Of a stretch of 64,000 nucleotides of DNA, positions 21,948 through 34,857 are shown in pieces. Source of the stretch: Alentia gelatinosa (lineage: Eukaryota; Annelida; Polychaeta; Phyllodocida; Polynoidae); contig OX465580.1 in assembly GCA_950022655.1 (NCBI GenBank), positions 124,293,016 to 124,357,015 on the forward strand, given 5' to 3'. The translations under genes were made by a program, and so were the position numbers. How positions within the stretch are numbered: the stretch's first letter is position 1; every line of letters begins with the position of its first letter. The notes under the pieces were generated by a model. It saw nothing but the letters and a program-made list of their open reading frames with translations. It ran no database searches and had not been told where the DNA came from.

Positions 21948-24331
21948 GTGGGATGAACTGATGAACTCTTCATTGGGACATGTATCATTATGTTATCAAT
22001 AACCAATTATGTATTGATGAAAATATGAATGTAGTTGCTTATCAAAGGAAAGTGTATTGCGGTCACAATGGGTGATAGGATATAAAACTGGCAGAGAGAA
22101 TTGACAGAGTAATAAATGGGATACGTAAGTCCATTCGTAAACTGTCAGTATTTACTTCACTTTGAATATTTCAATTAGGTGCAACTCAGGATTTCCTAGT
22201 TTTGTTGTTTATTCTCGTATTACTTTACTGAGGATTCCTGTCTATGAAATAAATGACAATCGTATTTTGACGGCCCAAGCCAACATTACGCCATGGCGGT
22301 CCAAAACACCTCTCTGTAAACAGTTAATGGACTATGTATGCAGAGGTCATATAAGTGAAAGTAGTTCTGGCTGTAATATCCCATTCCTCCATTACGGCTA
22401 AAAGGTATATTCTTTTTATCATATCTATTATTGGCTTAGCTGGTAAACACTTTACATCACTTACTGCCCGACTACATCCGTACGGGGAACTTAAACTGGC
22501 TCTAGTCTCTGCATCCTATGGCTACCCCTGCACCTACTCTACCCCTCCTAGTCAGGAAGATTCCTGGGCCTGTAAGGCGTTAGGGGAAGTCCACAGATTG
22601 TAAAGTAGTGTTATTTCTTAATCCATACTCCATGCTCCATAATCAAAGACTTGAGCAAGCCTAGGTTAACGTCAGAATGTTCACAGGGGCAAAACTTTGT
22701 TCTCTATACCCCAGGCCGCGTTGTCTGAAATACTTACACCAGCTGAGGTTGTATTGTGTTACTACCATGTCTTGGGGGTATTGTCACTCCATGCACCGCC
22801 CTCCCCTCCTCCCCACAATGCCACAGCCCTTACTCATGATATCGTATAGCACAGCCTTCCCAGCCGACTAGCATTGACCCCTAGTGGTGGCTTGATCATC
22901 TCGTACTGCGCTAATTCCTCCGCTGCTATCATTTTCTTTTAATCATATGGTTATTCTATCCTCACCAAAGCAAGATATGCCAGATTTGAGAGAGCACGCT
23001 TGTCAAATGAAAATGTTGTATGGTCATAATTCTGGAAAGATGAACGTTAAGAAAATATACCTTGTATGTTTGTTAAGCTGAATAGAGTTTTTGCAAAAAA
23101 AACCCAAAAAACCCACAAAAAAAACTACCTAAAAGCTAAAAAAAATAAAAAAATGCCAGATTTATTCACCCCTTATCATTACGAGTTGTGCTGGTTGAAA
23201 TCCCTCTCCCGTATGATATCGTACTTATTCCCTTCTGATCATTATCAATCTTAATGTTGTTTTTATTAATTTATTCCGATCGTGGTAAATAATATTGTAG
23301 GTTTTTTTGCTATTCTATCATAGCTGTTCATACCGTTTGTTTACTCCCTTTCCATCATTTCTGGTCTCTATGTTTGTTCATTCGCGCTTCATCATAGTTG
23401 ATCTTACTATGTGTTTATTCCCTAATAAAGCGTACAATCTCATACCTATTCACCGATACCCCTATTCTCAGGTTAGACTGGTAATAAACTTCTCATATGT
23501 AAAACAAAAAGAAAATATATTGGGCCTCAGTCACAACAATAAGTAGTCACCACACACCCAATCACCATTCCATGGAGAATAAAAATGTGTTTTCCATGTT
23601 TTCCCAGACTCTGAGGCAGCCAAATTCCACATGGAAAATATTTCCTATATTCGTTCATGATCCCAACTCACATCCTTGCTTATCTCTTCAACAATGTAAT
23701 ATCGCAGATAATCTCCAGGCCGCTGACAAACTGTGCCCTGTATGTAGCCAGCGTGTCCTTAACATTCATTGTATCTGACAACAGCGGCCTTTAAGCAAAG
23801 GGAGGGGAGGGGGGCGTATCAGATTAATTCAAACCGATGAAATTGTAGCACGATTAAATGAGGCTGGAAGTGATACTGATAAGAATTTTGCATCTGGTTT
23901 CGTGCTTTAATATATATTTATGCGTAGAAGTTTCAGCGGAGGTGAGTGTGCATTATCAGGTCATTGTAACACTAACAACCATCAGTACCTAATCTCCTTT
24001 GACGTGAGATGGTATAAGTAAATCCATATCATATTGCATAAGGTTGCACCTGATTTCAGCCCTCTAAAAGGGACCTAAGGCTCTGACAGACCTCTTCCTG
24101 AGTCCATAGCGCTATTCTGGTAATGCTTAGGCTACTTTAAAAAACAAACTTGTTTCTCATCACCGCGCGCACCTGTAAAAACGATTTTAGAAGATTTGTT
24201 TGTGTTTTTGTGTGTGTTTTTTTTGGTTAAAATAAGATGAACCTTGATAGAAATTATGAAAAGTGTGTGTATTTAGTATCAAATTAAAGCTCCTGATGCC
24301 AGGAATGCTTCCAATGTATAAACAGTATAAA
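21948..24331. other. Unassigned AT-rich sequence
   Basis: No gene recognised. An A-rich patch lies at 23093-23155. A block around ATAATCAAAGACTTGAGCAAG (near 22640) recurs near 46795. Confidence 0.4.
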
Positions 24332-24420
24332 TCTGAAAACCCCGCATACGCAGACACCCAGCATAAGCGGACACTTTCGCCCGGAACGGAGGGTGACCGC
24401 TTACGCAGGGTTTTACTGTA
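24332..24420. mobile_element. Pogo/Tigger-like terminal remnant
   Basis: The right boundary reads, on the minus strand, CAGTAAAACCCTGCGTAAGC, like the CAGTAAAACC-type ends of pogo/Tigger-related transposons. The left side CTGAAAACCCCGCATACG is a diverged inverted partner. The element is only about 89 bp long. Confidence 0.45.
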
Positions 24421-25464
24421 TGTCTAAAGCCCATTTTATGACACTTTTAAGCCATCTTTGATCCAGCAAAAAACAAAAGGAAAAAAAAGCGCCCTCATCA
24501 TATTTTTCATAGCTTGGTGATGAGTTTTTTTAGTGGCCTTAAAGTGAACTCATCAAAACAATAATTAATCGTTATTTATATGAACAATTATCTTGGATCA
24601 AATAATGCACTATCGATAATCCTAGAACCCAGAACCAAAGAGGTGCAGTAGGGATCGATGTCCTCTTTTAAAAAACATATCAGGAAAAAACTGTTCACTT
24701 GAACTTCCACTCGACTTCCTATAAATGGAGCAGAAAGTATCATATTCGTCCTCATATTATTTCATCTTACCATTGTTGATATATATATATATATGTATAT
24801 ATATTGCTGGAATATATCAAAAAGAGACGAACGAATGTATATCCACTCGCCAGGCTGGCCTGAAAATCTGTTATGCAGAGGCAAGGAATGTACTACTATT
24901 TTTCTGGTGCAAAATGATAAAAAAACAAATCCTGTCACAAAGACCATCTATATGCCTGAATTAAGGTCGCTATAGAATCTGGAGTGTGCGTCATGCAGTT
25001 TGACCGGAGAAGCCACAGTGGCTTCATCAATCTTGCGTCACCGACTGCAGGCGGACAAGTGATGTCAAGTGCGAGTGACCGGAAAGAAATAGGTTGTCGC
25101 TGTTTGTTTTTACGACATGGGGGACGCTGTCTTCACGGACCGGTTTATGGGTTGGAACGCAGGCTTTAGTTTAGAATGTTTCTGCAGGTAGAGCGTCCAT
25201 GCCTCTCACACAAAGCCCCCTGCTACCACTCGTGTGTCCAGCCCTCAACCTCCTTGTTTCTCCCTGCCAAATGGACTAAAAGGCTGGGGTCAATTTTGCT
25301 GCACCCTTAGCTTTCTGTCTGGACCAATGGGAGGTGATGTTATTAGACCTACTGGCATGGCCAGGACCAACTGCACATTTGTGGACCGTCCTGGCTCATT
25401 CAGGCTAGGTTTACTATTATACCAGTCTGGTTCTCTGTGACACTTACAGGTATAGAGACTCTAG
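24421..25464. other. Unassigned sequence with AT microsatellite
   Basis: An (AT)n tract lies at about 24778-24803. No gene recognised. Confidence 0.4.
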
Positions 25465-25624
25465 ATGCACCAACCGTAACTTCTATTTCGGTTCTGTTCG
25501 TGATATTACCAGGTATTGACCTCTCGGCACTTGTGTTTCATATGTATGCACCAACCGTGACTATTTCGGTTCTGTTCGTGATATTACCAGGTATTGACTT
25601 CTCGGCACTTGTGTTTCATATGTA
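25465..25624 (+). repeat. Tandem duplication, about 80-bp unit
   Basis: Two units starting ATGCACCAACCGT at 25465 and 25546 share TTTCGGTTCTGTTCGTGATA and CTCGGCACTTGTGTTTCATA with few differences, indicating a recent duplication. Confidence 0.92.
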
Positions 25625-25626
25625 GA

Positions 25627-25703
25627 CTACTCCAAAATCAAACTGAACATATTGGACGTTAAACTATCCAGACAAACGAACAAACAAACAAAAGTCTACT
25701 CCA
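25627..25703 (+). mobile_element. SINE 3' end with target duplication
   Basis: A 61-bp tail fragment (25635-25695) with ATTGGACGTTAAACTATCC and an AAACAAAC tail is flanked by CTACTCCA at 25627-25634 and 25696-25703. With one mismatch the duplication extends to 11 bp. Confidence 0.85.
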
Positions 25704-26414
25704 CCAACTTCATTTCCTTTCACCAACGAATTTCCAGTTTCATTCCTGTATCTTCAATTATAATATCAAATCTTTTTGAGGGTCTTTCATCGTGAATAAA
25801 GAAGCGGCTATACGGCGAGGTGCCTGGTGTATTTACTGTCTCTATGGCGGTGCATGACACGCAGGTGTCTTTAAGCTGTCGTGAGTGGTGGACGAGAGGT
25901 AAGAGAAGAGGGCGGCTATTGCCTGGATCCAGTGTCAAGTTCCCTTCCTCGCCTCACGTGTACAAACCAGTGCCCTCCGGCTGGCTTCATGAGGCCGGGG
26001 GCTCAGCAGCAGAATAGGGTAATATCTGGAGTTTTTTTTTAGTTTTATTATCAACCTAATACAAAGTGTCCATGGTAAAGCTATAGGAACCCTGTATGAA
26101 CATATCCGGCGCATGCGGATATGTTGTATGCTCTGGGCCGCAAGAAAACGGCGCATACGGAAAAATAGTGGTATGAAATATGATGGCGCAAAACCAATGT
26201 GAAGTAAAATCGGCACACCACCACTTGGATAAAGGTCGATGATAATACAATATAGATGGGTTTCATATAAAAACGGTCGTATGCTCCCTGGAATACGCAA
26301 TATCCTCGCATGTGCGCTGATATAGCCCCTCGGAGCATACCGCCGCTAGTATCTGAAACCAGGCAATGTTGTGTATGTATTTCAACACTGATACATGGGT
26401 GTGGAAACATATAA
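25704..26414. other. Unassigned sequence with short palindrome
   Basis: CATATCCG...CGGATATG forms a hairpin at 26101-26123. Motifs like GCGCATACGG recur over 26100-26350, suggesting an old palindromic element. Three overlapping minus-strand frames have no family signal. Confidence 0.4.
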
Positions 26415-26670
26415 CAACCTCACATAATACTCCACAATGTCACAAGCCCTCCACAATAACATACAACACTCCACAATGTCAAACAACTTCCATCAATGTC
26501 ATAAGGCACACCGCAAGGTCACAAGACACACCACAATGCCAAGTAATACTCTACTATTGTCACATAGCACTTTGCAATGTCACGCATGCTACACTGTCAT
26601 ACAACACACGGCAATTTCAAACAAAAGGCCACAGTTTCAAACGATATTCTACAATGTGTCATAACACCCT
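26415..26670 (+). repeat. Degenerate ~24-bp minisatellite
   Basis: About ten variants of CCACAATGTCAYACAACAC occur at roughly 22-25-bp spacing. The Thr/His/Asn-rich frames across it are repeat products. Confidence 0.8.
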
Positions 26671-27585
26671 GCCAATGAGAGGATATCTAGTTATTGATGA
26701 CATTCTCTTTGTATGAATATCTAACGAAGCGAAAAACAATCCTTCCTCCAGCTAGATGTTCTTCTCTTTGTTAAGCACTATAAAAGCCATACAGTCTGGT
26801 GGTTTTTGTTCTTCTCTTGTTGTCCTGTGTGATGACTGTTTCAAATTAAACAGAAATAGTCTAATTGCTGTGAGGTAATGATAGCTGAGCTTTGCGCTCG
26901 TATCCACCCATTACCTTAATCCAGAGGGATGCTGTCTCTATCATACATGTCGATGTTGGTCATGTGCTCTTCATCTCTGGTCTAGATCAAAAACAGAAGT
27001 AGCCAGCACTCCGTTGGAGTCGATCGTAATATAATCAATTTAATAGACAAATACATATGCAAAGCTCCACCACTGCAACATCAACCTTCATTTGAAAACT
27101 CTGCCTGATCTCTCCATGAATAAATCCCGCTACAGAATCCCTACTCAATGTTATTAGGTGTTGTATAAAGGTCTATTTCTGTCTATTGGACGTCTGAAGA
27201 GCAGTTAGAAGTGCATTGGAAGCTATTAGTAGTTTACAATTGGGACAAGTCTAGTTAGTTGTATAAGGACTAATTTCTCTCAGTGGATTTTATAAATGAA
27301 TTCATTGATAGACGTGAACCATAGTTGAATGAGTCATTTGATATCCATTCTTCTCTGCTCATTGATTATCCGTACGGAATTCACCATGAACAATGCCTGA
27401 CACAGACATGGATAAGTAATAGTTGTCAGCATCCATCACTTCGTTAAGAGTACCATTCAGACATTTAGTTGGGCACGCAAGCGTTTGTGAAGGGGACAGA
27501 GAGCCGTCACCATACAGATAAGGTTACGTGGACATATCTATGTTTATCTTACTGATACAGCAGAGATGCCCGGTTTGTCCAGTCG
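26671..27585. other. Unassigned sequence
   Basis: No gene or repeat recognised. Confidence 0.4.
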
Positions 27586-28015
27586 TTAAGGGGGGCGTCT
27601 ACCAACCACGACAAGGCTACGACAATGGCATTCCGACAAGGTCCACGACAGCTCTACGATTGGAAGCCTTGTCGTAGCCTTGTCGTGGTTGGTGGACCCT
27701 AGTTCCCGACAATAGCTTACGACAAGGCCACGACAGGCTGCGACATGAAGCTTCTACGACAATATCGAACATGTTCCATTTTTGCTACGACTGGACCTTT
27801 GTCGTGGAGTGTTGTGGTTTCCTCAATATCACTGTCGTAGTGTGTCGGAACCATGGGCACCTTTTTTAACGGCAACCAGCAACGTCTACGACACGCCCTG
27901 ACACCGCTGTCCCGACACTGCTCTTCTCACGACAAGGCTGCGACAAGGCTGCGATTGGAACTTTCATGTCGGCACTTGTCGTAGCCTTGTCCTGGTTGGT
28001 GGACGCCCCCTTTAA
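27586..28015. mobile_element. TTAA-flanked MITE rich in TACGACA motifs
   Basis: Element 27590-28011 (422 bp) is flanked by TTAA at 27586-27589 and 28012-28015. Terminal inverted repeats start GGGGGGCGTCTACCAACC on the left and AGGGGGCGTCCACCAACC on the right, continuing through ACAAGGCTACGACAA-like sequence. A third terminal-like block lies internally at about 27670-27705. TTAA targets point to piggyBac- or Kolobok-type transposases. No coding capacity. Confidence 0.92.
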
Positions 28016-28359
28016 AGCTCTATGTTGATCAAATGATGGTCTGTGGAAATTGGCCAGTCTCTAGCCATGGTTATGTCATAGTAGATGCCTACCAGACACA
28101 CAGACATCCGCATTGGTGCTGACATTTATCCCTCAACACGTTTGGGACCGGTTAGGGACTATTTCCAGGCACTTGCTACTATTACGACAGGTCCAGTACA
28201 GCCTGTCGCATCTTGATGAACTATTCCCTAGTCCTATCTATAGAACGTAAAGCCTACGTTAGAACTTTGTCTCGGATGGACCTTCGACCCCAGTCACATG
28301 AATTGTCCGTATATATACCTACATGAAAAGCGACAACAACTTTCTTTGAGATCCCCTAA
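28016..28359. other. Unassigned sequence
   Basis: No gene or repeat recognised. Confidence 0.35.
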
Positions 28360-28523
28360 AGGCCCTTTTCCATTGGGCAACAAAAACGGTGTAGAATTTC
28401 AGAGTTCTCCTAAAAGCCCATTTCCATTGACCGTCACCGATCTACAGTCAGGAACCACCAACGGACCATTTAGGAGAACTAAAAAAATCTACACCGTTTT
28501 CGTCGGCCAATGGAAACGGGCCT
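28360..28523. mobile_element. Short MITE with AGGCCC ends
   Basis: Inverted termini of about 40 bp: AGGCCCTTTTCCATTGG on the left, and on the right the complement of AGGCCCGTTTCCATTGG; both run into AACGGTGTAGA. An inner pair AGTTCTCCTAAA also matches. Flanks CTAA and TAAA may be a decayed TTAA. The frame at 28298-28621 is a by-product. Confidence 0.8.
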
Positions 28524-29615
28524 TAAAAGTGAGTTGGTGGCTGTGCGTCGGTATTAACTTATCTACAGACCATTTGGACACTCGATTATCCCTGTTCGCA
28601 GATCCAATTGAAATTATATAGATCGGGCGCAAGATCAGTTTAAATATTATTGGTAATTAGTAGGAAAATCACACAAAGATTCAGATATTTCATCCAAGAT
28701 GATTGGATGAATATTCAACTAACCTGAGGGAAGAAATCGACAAGGAAAAAAGTGCATATTAAAATATTTTGTGCATGGTTGCTTGCTCTGACTTCAGAAG
28801 AATCCTTTCCATAAAACCTGACGTTTGATTAATAACTTCAACTTTAAGGATCAGTTAACTTTGTGAATATTGAATAATAAATTTACATAAAACAGGAAAT
28901 TGCCTTTCCAAAGAGGCAAGCTGGAATGAAACTCTTTTAGTCGTTACATGGTATAAAACTTAATATCGAGTGTTTACTGATGTGTAAAGATAAATCAAAA
29001 AGCTCTAAACACAGTCAATAGTTGGATGCATGTAAAGTCAAATAGAAGTTCAATTTCCCGGTTTTGAAGGCAAGACCTATTTGAACAATGATTTAGAATT
29101 AAAAGGAATGCTCTTCATTGCAAATCTATTGGTAGTTGCAAATGACTCGTATCTTCATTATCGTTCAGGAGAAAATAATAATTCAAAGAACAAGAAGGAT
29201 TACTTTAAAGGTAACAAACTAAAACGGTCGTTTTAAAGCTTTCCAGTTATTCAACATTTTCGTTACTTCCTAATGAGATCCCCGATGGGACCTTGTAATG
29301 GAGACTCGGATCAATAATAGTTAGAAATCCTCGCTTGAATTAAGAATCAATCGCCATTGTGAATCCTTCCATAGGTCTTTCATGCGGTAGCAGTGTCTTT
29401 AAGAATCACAATGCCGAAGTAGTCACTACATACTTACGTTAACGTATAATTATTTATTTGATGTAAATTACGCAAGTATTAAAAACAGAGAAGAGTTTCA
29501 TCAATAAAGAAATTTTTGGAAGAAAAAAAATTACTAGCGGTAAATGCCCCATGCTTAATATGGATAGCTGGAAGATCTCTAGTGGGATATGCAGCCTTAA
29601 CTGTTTCAGTCCTAG
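28524..29615. other. Unassigned AT-rich sequence
   Basis: No gene or repeat recognised. Confidence 0.4.
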
Positions 29616-29667
29616 CAATGCCTAGAGGCATTCCCACGCAGGGGACGAGGAATGCCTCCAGGCATTG
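29616..29667. repeat. Nested palindrome
   Basis: Arms CAATGCCTAGAGGCATTCC (29616-29634) and its complement (29649-29667) match at 18 of 19 positions. Each arm is itself nearly palindromic (AATGCC...GGCATT). Confidence 0.85.
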
Positions 29668-30640
29668 TTTATGTGTCATCATCACAAACGTTATGAGAAA
29701 TGATGAAAAAATGTACACCATTTTTTTCACAACAAATAACAAAATTATGGTCATCATTATACTCTGTTGGCATTCGATTAGTAACTATAATAACTTGTAT
29801 CTACAGGTTACTAAGTGACAAACATACAACAAACAGACGCCATTGTGTTGCGATAGTCTCGTCCCATTGGGGTTTATAGCAGTATTATGCCTCGTCCTAT
29901 AGTGCGCACGCTCCCCATTCAGGCTCGGACAGAAAGAGTTAAGTTTACCTTAAGGTTTTGAATCAAGTTGTGTCTTCTCAGTAGTCAGATAGTGTTTAGA
30001 CCCGATGGAGGCTGTCTGAATGTCATCTTGTGCAGGTGTCTGAATAAGGCCACCAGCTATATATGTCCTGACCTGAACCACTCTATAAGCCATTTTCCCC
30101 TGGCCGACGAAAACCGCACCAATTAATTGAGTTCCCCGAATAGTTAGTGATGCAGGGATGCAAGTTCGCCGACAATTGACGGAAATCAGAAATTTCTGCA
30201 TCTTGAAATATGATCATTAACAAAGTATGAAAATCATAAAATAAAACTAAATTCCAAGAAGTGACAGATAATTCTGGCAGCAGGCTCTCACCAACGACGT
30301 ATAAACCTCCAAAGGCCGTTAGCATTGACGGACACGCCGGGGAAATCGGCACAGTCAGTACTTTGGCGGCAGTTAAACGCGCCAAGGGCTGTTGACACTG
30401 CCGTCAGAGTTCCATCAAGTGCCGAAATTCTCCTGAACACCAGCCATTACTCTAATAATTAACCCAAGGAAAATGGACTAGGGTTGGTTTTTCGATGGAA
30501 TTATCTGTGCTGCTACCTCACGTTTGACTTTAGGATTATACTGACGCAAAAGAAAAAAACACAAAAAACTTTCTATCCCTAATTGGTGAATTATGTTACT
30601 GTGCAAGTACCAACGTCTTTCCTACATTAGTATTACATAT
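29668..30640. other. Unassigned sequence
   Basis: No gene recognised; short overlapping minus-strand frames at 29950-30385 have no domain signal. Confidence 0.35.
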
Positions 30641-30940
30641 TATTATATACCTATGGCCGTATGACCCACACATACTGCCCGCTGCTACCCATGACGTATG
30701 TATAGCCGTACGTCACACTGTGACGTACGGGGTATGTGATCACGTGACTAGCAAAAATTATGCCAATTTTAGGTATATAATAATACGAAAACGGGCTGAC
30801 TGTCTTCGTACGTCAAAATACTTGGTAAAATTATTGATCAGATACATCCCTCTGCCTTCGGCATCGGGATGTATCTGATCAATAATTTTACCGCGTATTT
30901 TTGACGTACGAAGACAGTAAGCCAGTTTCCGTATAATACT
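30641..30940 (+). mobile_element. Bipartite palindromic element, family E
   Basis: Module 1 (30642-30781) is bounded by ATTATATACCTA and TTAGGTATATAAT and contains ATACTGCCCGCTGCTA and a perfect 12-bp-arm palindrome around CGTCACACTGTGACG. Module 2 (30782-30940) is a palindrome: arms from ACGAAAACGGGCTGACTGTC through TAAAATTATTGATCAGATAC, with loop CTGCCTTCGGCATCGGG at 30852-30868. A minus-strand frame (30758-31042) is a by-product. Confidence 0.88.
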
Positions 30941-33117
30941 AGATGGTACACTCCTAGTACCCCCAGTACTTACTGTGTTGATTTGTATTGTTTTGAGAAG
31001 TTCCCGATTGAAACCAGCCACCTGTATTCGGCTGACGGTCACCTTCTGTACTGTAACAGCAACTTATAGTTAACCGAATGAAGGAATGATGTATTGTTAA
31101 AAGAAGATTCGATAAAGAAATTAAAAAAAACACACCAAAACTCTTTCAAGTTTCTACTCAGATGTTTCCTTGAATTCCCAGTGTTGTCTACCTGGATGAT
31201 CGCCTATTTCCTGACCTTCCTACGTGTCCTCCTCTTTCCTATCTGTGGGTCTGCTTCCATCCTCACCTTCCTACCCGTGTGCCTCTATCTGCCTGCTTGC
31301 CCACCTGTCAGTCTTTTTTTCCTCGAGGTTCCTCAACGACTGCCTACCTTATCTTCTGTGTCCTTCCCCTATTCTCCCCAACCCGCTGTCATATGCAAGC
31401 TGTGCGCTGTCTGGTATTGCACATATGGCTATTGAATATTGCATGCAAAGCTGTATAGTATTACATGTATATATTGGCGTTGAGAAGGATATAGACGTCT
31501 CATCCGCAAAAGTAATATGCGGCCCAGACGTGGGGTAAGTCAAACACAAGCAGACAATGATTGAGAAGACAGTTGACGGTCAGATAAGGCGAAATATTAT
31601 CTGAGAAAAGAAAGACCAGATGTGGGGGTTGTTCATGCTGACACCACATCAAACAATCGCTATCTTCAGAGCATTTAAAAAGAACTCTGTCGACAACGAA
31701 ATCCTTACTTTCTATTATTACAAGGCAACGTGGTAAGAGTTTATTGCTTATTGCTATCAAAAAACGGGGAACACTGGTCTTCCTAGCAGTGCCTATCATA
31801 TATTGTCCTTAAAGCTATCCAATTTGGCTTTTAGACTACATTCACATATATACGAAGAAGTGGGTTCATTTTTGGGGATTAGTACTGGCAAAACAGGGTT
31901 TGACCCCCCAAAAAATTGCAATAGTTTACCGACTTTATTTTTCCAAGTCATTAGGTACAGAGTAGTCGCCATGTCAAAAGTTTACCAAAATCACATTGAT
32001 GGAACATATATTTCAAGGGACCATATAGACATTTGTTTTATCTTATTACCATATCTATTTCCTTGTCCCAAACAAAGATTAAATGCACTGCTTTCTATAG
32101 AATAGAAAATGCAAATGTACATATTGGCCTGCCTCTCTGCACCAGCTTCTCCTGATTTTATTCCATTGAAAAGATTCTTTTAGTAAAATTCCATCAATTG
32201 GTTTTATGCAAGCCACCTCTCCCCATTCACTACTAGCCCCTTTGCAAATTGGTCTGAGTATTCAAATGTTTTACCTCTTCCAAGTGTCTAGTGGACTAAC
32301 TGCACCAATATAGGTTTTGCTGCTTTTACAATGAGGTAGAGAAGTTTTTAAGGAGTGTATCAGTAGCACAGACTACAGTAAATCCGGAACTTTCCAACAC
32401 AAGAAAATATTAAATGAATAATTAATCATAATATAATTGGAAGGTGTCGTTTTAGTCAAAGATAATGGGGTCTTCATTGGAATCAAAGAGGGGAAACTTC
32501 TGCAAATCGTTCTCTTCGTGAAGCGAGTACAACGGATTTATGTTGTCATCTGAAGGAAATAGCTGTGGCAAGAATATGTCATGAAATATTCACCAGCCAG
32601 GGCCAGATAATCCTGTCTGATTTCAAAACGAAGACTTTCATCACACATTCCCGCGGCTTGGATCCCTCTAGAATGTCCCTCCTGGGCCCCAGTAGATTGT
32701 TTATAATTCATGTGGTTAGCAGATAGACATTAGTAGACACTAGTACACATTTCCTAGTGAATAGTTTGCCCACTTAACTTTTCATACTGCTTACATGCTA
32801 AAGCAATGCAGTTATTCACCCTGACATATACTCCAAATGTTTTCAGGAAAGATAGACAAGTTAAATGAAAGCTGAAATTTGTAAAAGAAAATATATGCGC
32901 TCAATGTCAATACCATGTCCCACTTATGACCTATAATAACAAATGACCCCAACAATCTAAAGAGTGAATTACTGTGCAGTCAATATGCACACATGATTTG
33001 TGAACTCTGCCTTACTGCATAGGGAATTATTGAACTATCCCATGGAGTCTAGGGAATTATTTCACTATCCCAGCGATACCTATCGATTCCTACACACTTC
33101 AGTTAAGTAACTCTCAA
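30941..33117. other. Unassigned sequence
   Basis: 31170-31390 is pyrimidine-rich with loose repeats of CTACCTG and CTTCCTAC. Hydrophobic frames there (31094-31435, 31224-31538) follow from that composition. Nothing else recognised. Confidence 0.4.
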
Positions 33118-33345
33118 ACAAACCAGGTAATTCTGTTCTGTGTTCGTTCTAAAAGCAGAACTGCTGACTGGAAATATTCATAGCATTACAAATTTATAAT
33201 AAAGTGTAGATTTATGCTCATTTGATTCAAAAATACACACACAAGGAAATGAGAACATAGATGTATGCTTTCAAGAGGGACTGAAAGATTCTCCTATTGA
33301 TATGAAAGACCTGCGGGGAGAGAGGCAGAAACTTAATATTAGGGC
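33118..33345 (+). repeat. Dispersed repeat T, copy 2
   Basis: Same block order as 18695-18950: AAACCAGGTAATTCTGTTC, AGAACTGCTGACTGG, AAATATTCATAGCAT, GTGTAGATTTATG, then CAAGAGNGACTGAAAG-like sequence. Confidence 0.75.
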
Positions 33346-33481
33346 CCACCATTTTTCTGGTGCATCATGAGTAATGGCTGCCATTTGCTTCGTGGGATTG
33401 CATTGAGCTGTAGTGGCATGAACATGCCGTGTGGTGATGTTGGCCACACTACAGGCTAGAAGAGAGGTTGTGTTACCTGTC

Positions 33482-33926
33482 CTATTGCAGGGATGCCAGT
33501 TGGTAGGATTTTGCCTACATGTAGGATTTTCATTTTAGTCTCAAAGTGATGGAAGGTTCAAGAAATTGTATGTTTTGAGAACAAAATTGACTCCAGGTTC
33601 CCTGAAATCTAAATCTTAGACAAACTTGTTCTGTAATCTTTCAAAATTCCGAATTTAGCTACCCCGAGTACACTCAGTTAGAGGCCCTATGGATCCCAGT
33701 GCTCCAACCTAGAACTGTAGGATGTAGGATTCCTGTAGGAAATGCTCCTACGGATAAGGGCAAACTTGAATACTGAATTCTGATTGGCTTAAAATATATG
33801 CCCAAGAATCTGCTAGGAGAGTGATGGGGATTCCCCATACACCATGTGCGTTTTAGGTGATACATAGACTGGCCTCAGTCCCAATGTAGGATTTTTTTCT
33901 GACCCCAACTAGCATCCCTGCTATTG
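33482..33926 (+). mobile_element. CAGGGATG-type element (family J) with 6-bp target duplication
   Basis: Element 33488-33920 (433 bp) runs from CAGGGATGCCAGTTGGTAGG to AACTAGCATCCCTG and is flanked by CTATTG at 33482-33487 and 33921-33926. The ends also share a GTAGGATTTT block. It is collinear with 61702-62352, which carries extra internal sequence. No coding capacity. Confidence 0.9.
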
Positions 33927-34484
33927 TTAATTGGGGCCGGGAACCAGTCTAAGAAACTTAGAGCATGTGGGTCAATGTGGCCACGGATTTAACCCGACCA
34001 GAGTTACGCAAGTGAAGCATACTGTCCTGCCAAGACCATACGTAAAATCTTTGCACCCACCCGCCTTACATAGAAAAAAAGAGGCATAGAATAACCATTG
34101 CAAACTCCTCTCTCACCAATTCAATATTGAGTAAGTCATTAAGTCATCTACATATTCATGTATGGTGTTTATCACTATGGTTTAGCTAGCCTTCACATAG
34201 AATCGTATCAAAATGTGTAGCTTTAGATTAAAGGATTTAACACGTGGTGATATAACATCCTGTTGCACTATCTGCGTCAGACTGAAAAGTTAAATATGTA
34301 TAATGGTGGGACATGCAAATTAGGATTAACTCGGTTAGTGTTAATGCGAAACAGCAACAGCAACTCTCCAACCGTAAACGCAAATGTCACGTGAACGATC
34401 GTATCCGGGTACTTCAAATCAGTCTCTGAATCCGGAATTTCCACCGGCATGCCCTACGAGAGCGGGGGAAAAGTGCTTCTCTCA
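33927..34484. other. Unassigned sequence
   Basis: No gene or repeat recognised. Confidence 0.35.
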
Positions 34485-34857
34485 CTATACGGCATATAGC
34501 CTATGTTCCATGGGCGCCGCCATGACGCCCCCCGAGTAGGTATTCTTCACTAAAGGAGGTGAAAAAGTAGGTGTTCTTCACTAATGGAGGTGCAAAAGAA
34601 GTGAGTGATAATTGGGAAATGTCACCTTTCTTGCCTTGCTCACATATGTAAATAAAGTGTTCCATGTAAAAAACATCATATCCTGGGTTTTAGCATTATA
34701 TCTTCCTGCTCTGGGATCGGTGTAGAGAGTCAAAGAAACATTGGTAAAACATTTAAAGGCAGCTGAATTTCGTAAGAACAAAGAGCCAGAATACAGGTTT
34801 TGCCCCCCGACCACGTAGTGACTGCTTCATGAACTAACAATGGCTCTGTCCCCTATA
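34485..34857 (-). repeat. Dispersed repeat Q, copy 2
   Basis: Reverse-oriented partner of 19514-19888, collinear over its whole length with scattered substitutions. The copy starts CTATACGGCATATAG and ends TGGCTCTGTCCCC. Confidence 0.8.

Noticed and set aside
26415..26670. CRISPR-like array
   Set aside because: The units are degenerate, contiguous and without unique spacers; this is a eukaryotic minisatellite.
31094..31538. Hydrophobic frames as a membrane protein
   Set aside because: The region is pyrimidine-rich with loose repeats, which produces Leu, Phe, Pro and Ser by composition. Two frames look equally good.
33488..33920. Assignment of J to hAT from its CAGGG terminus
   Set aside because: The visible target duplications are 6 bp in both long copies, not 8 bp, so I left the superfamily open.
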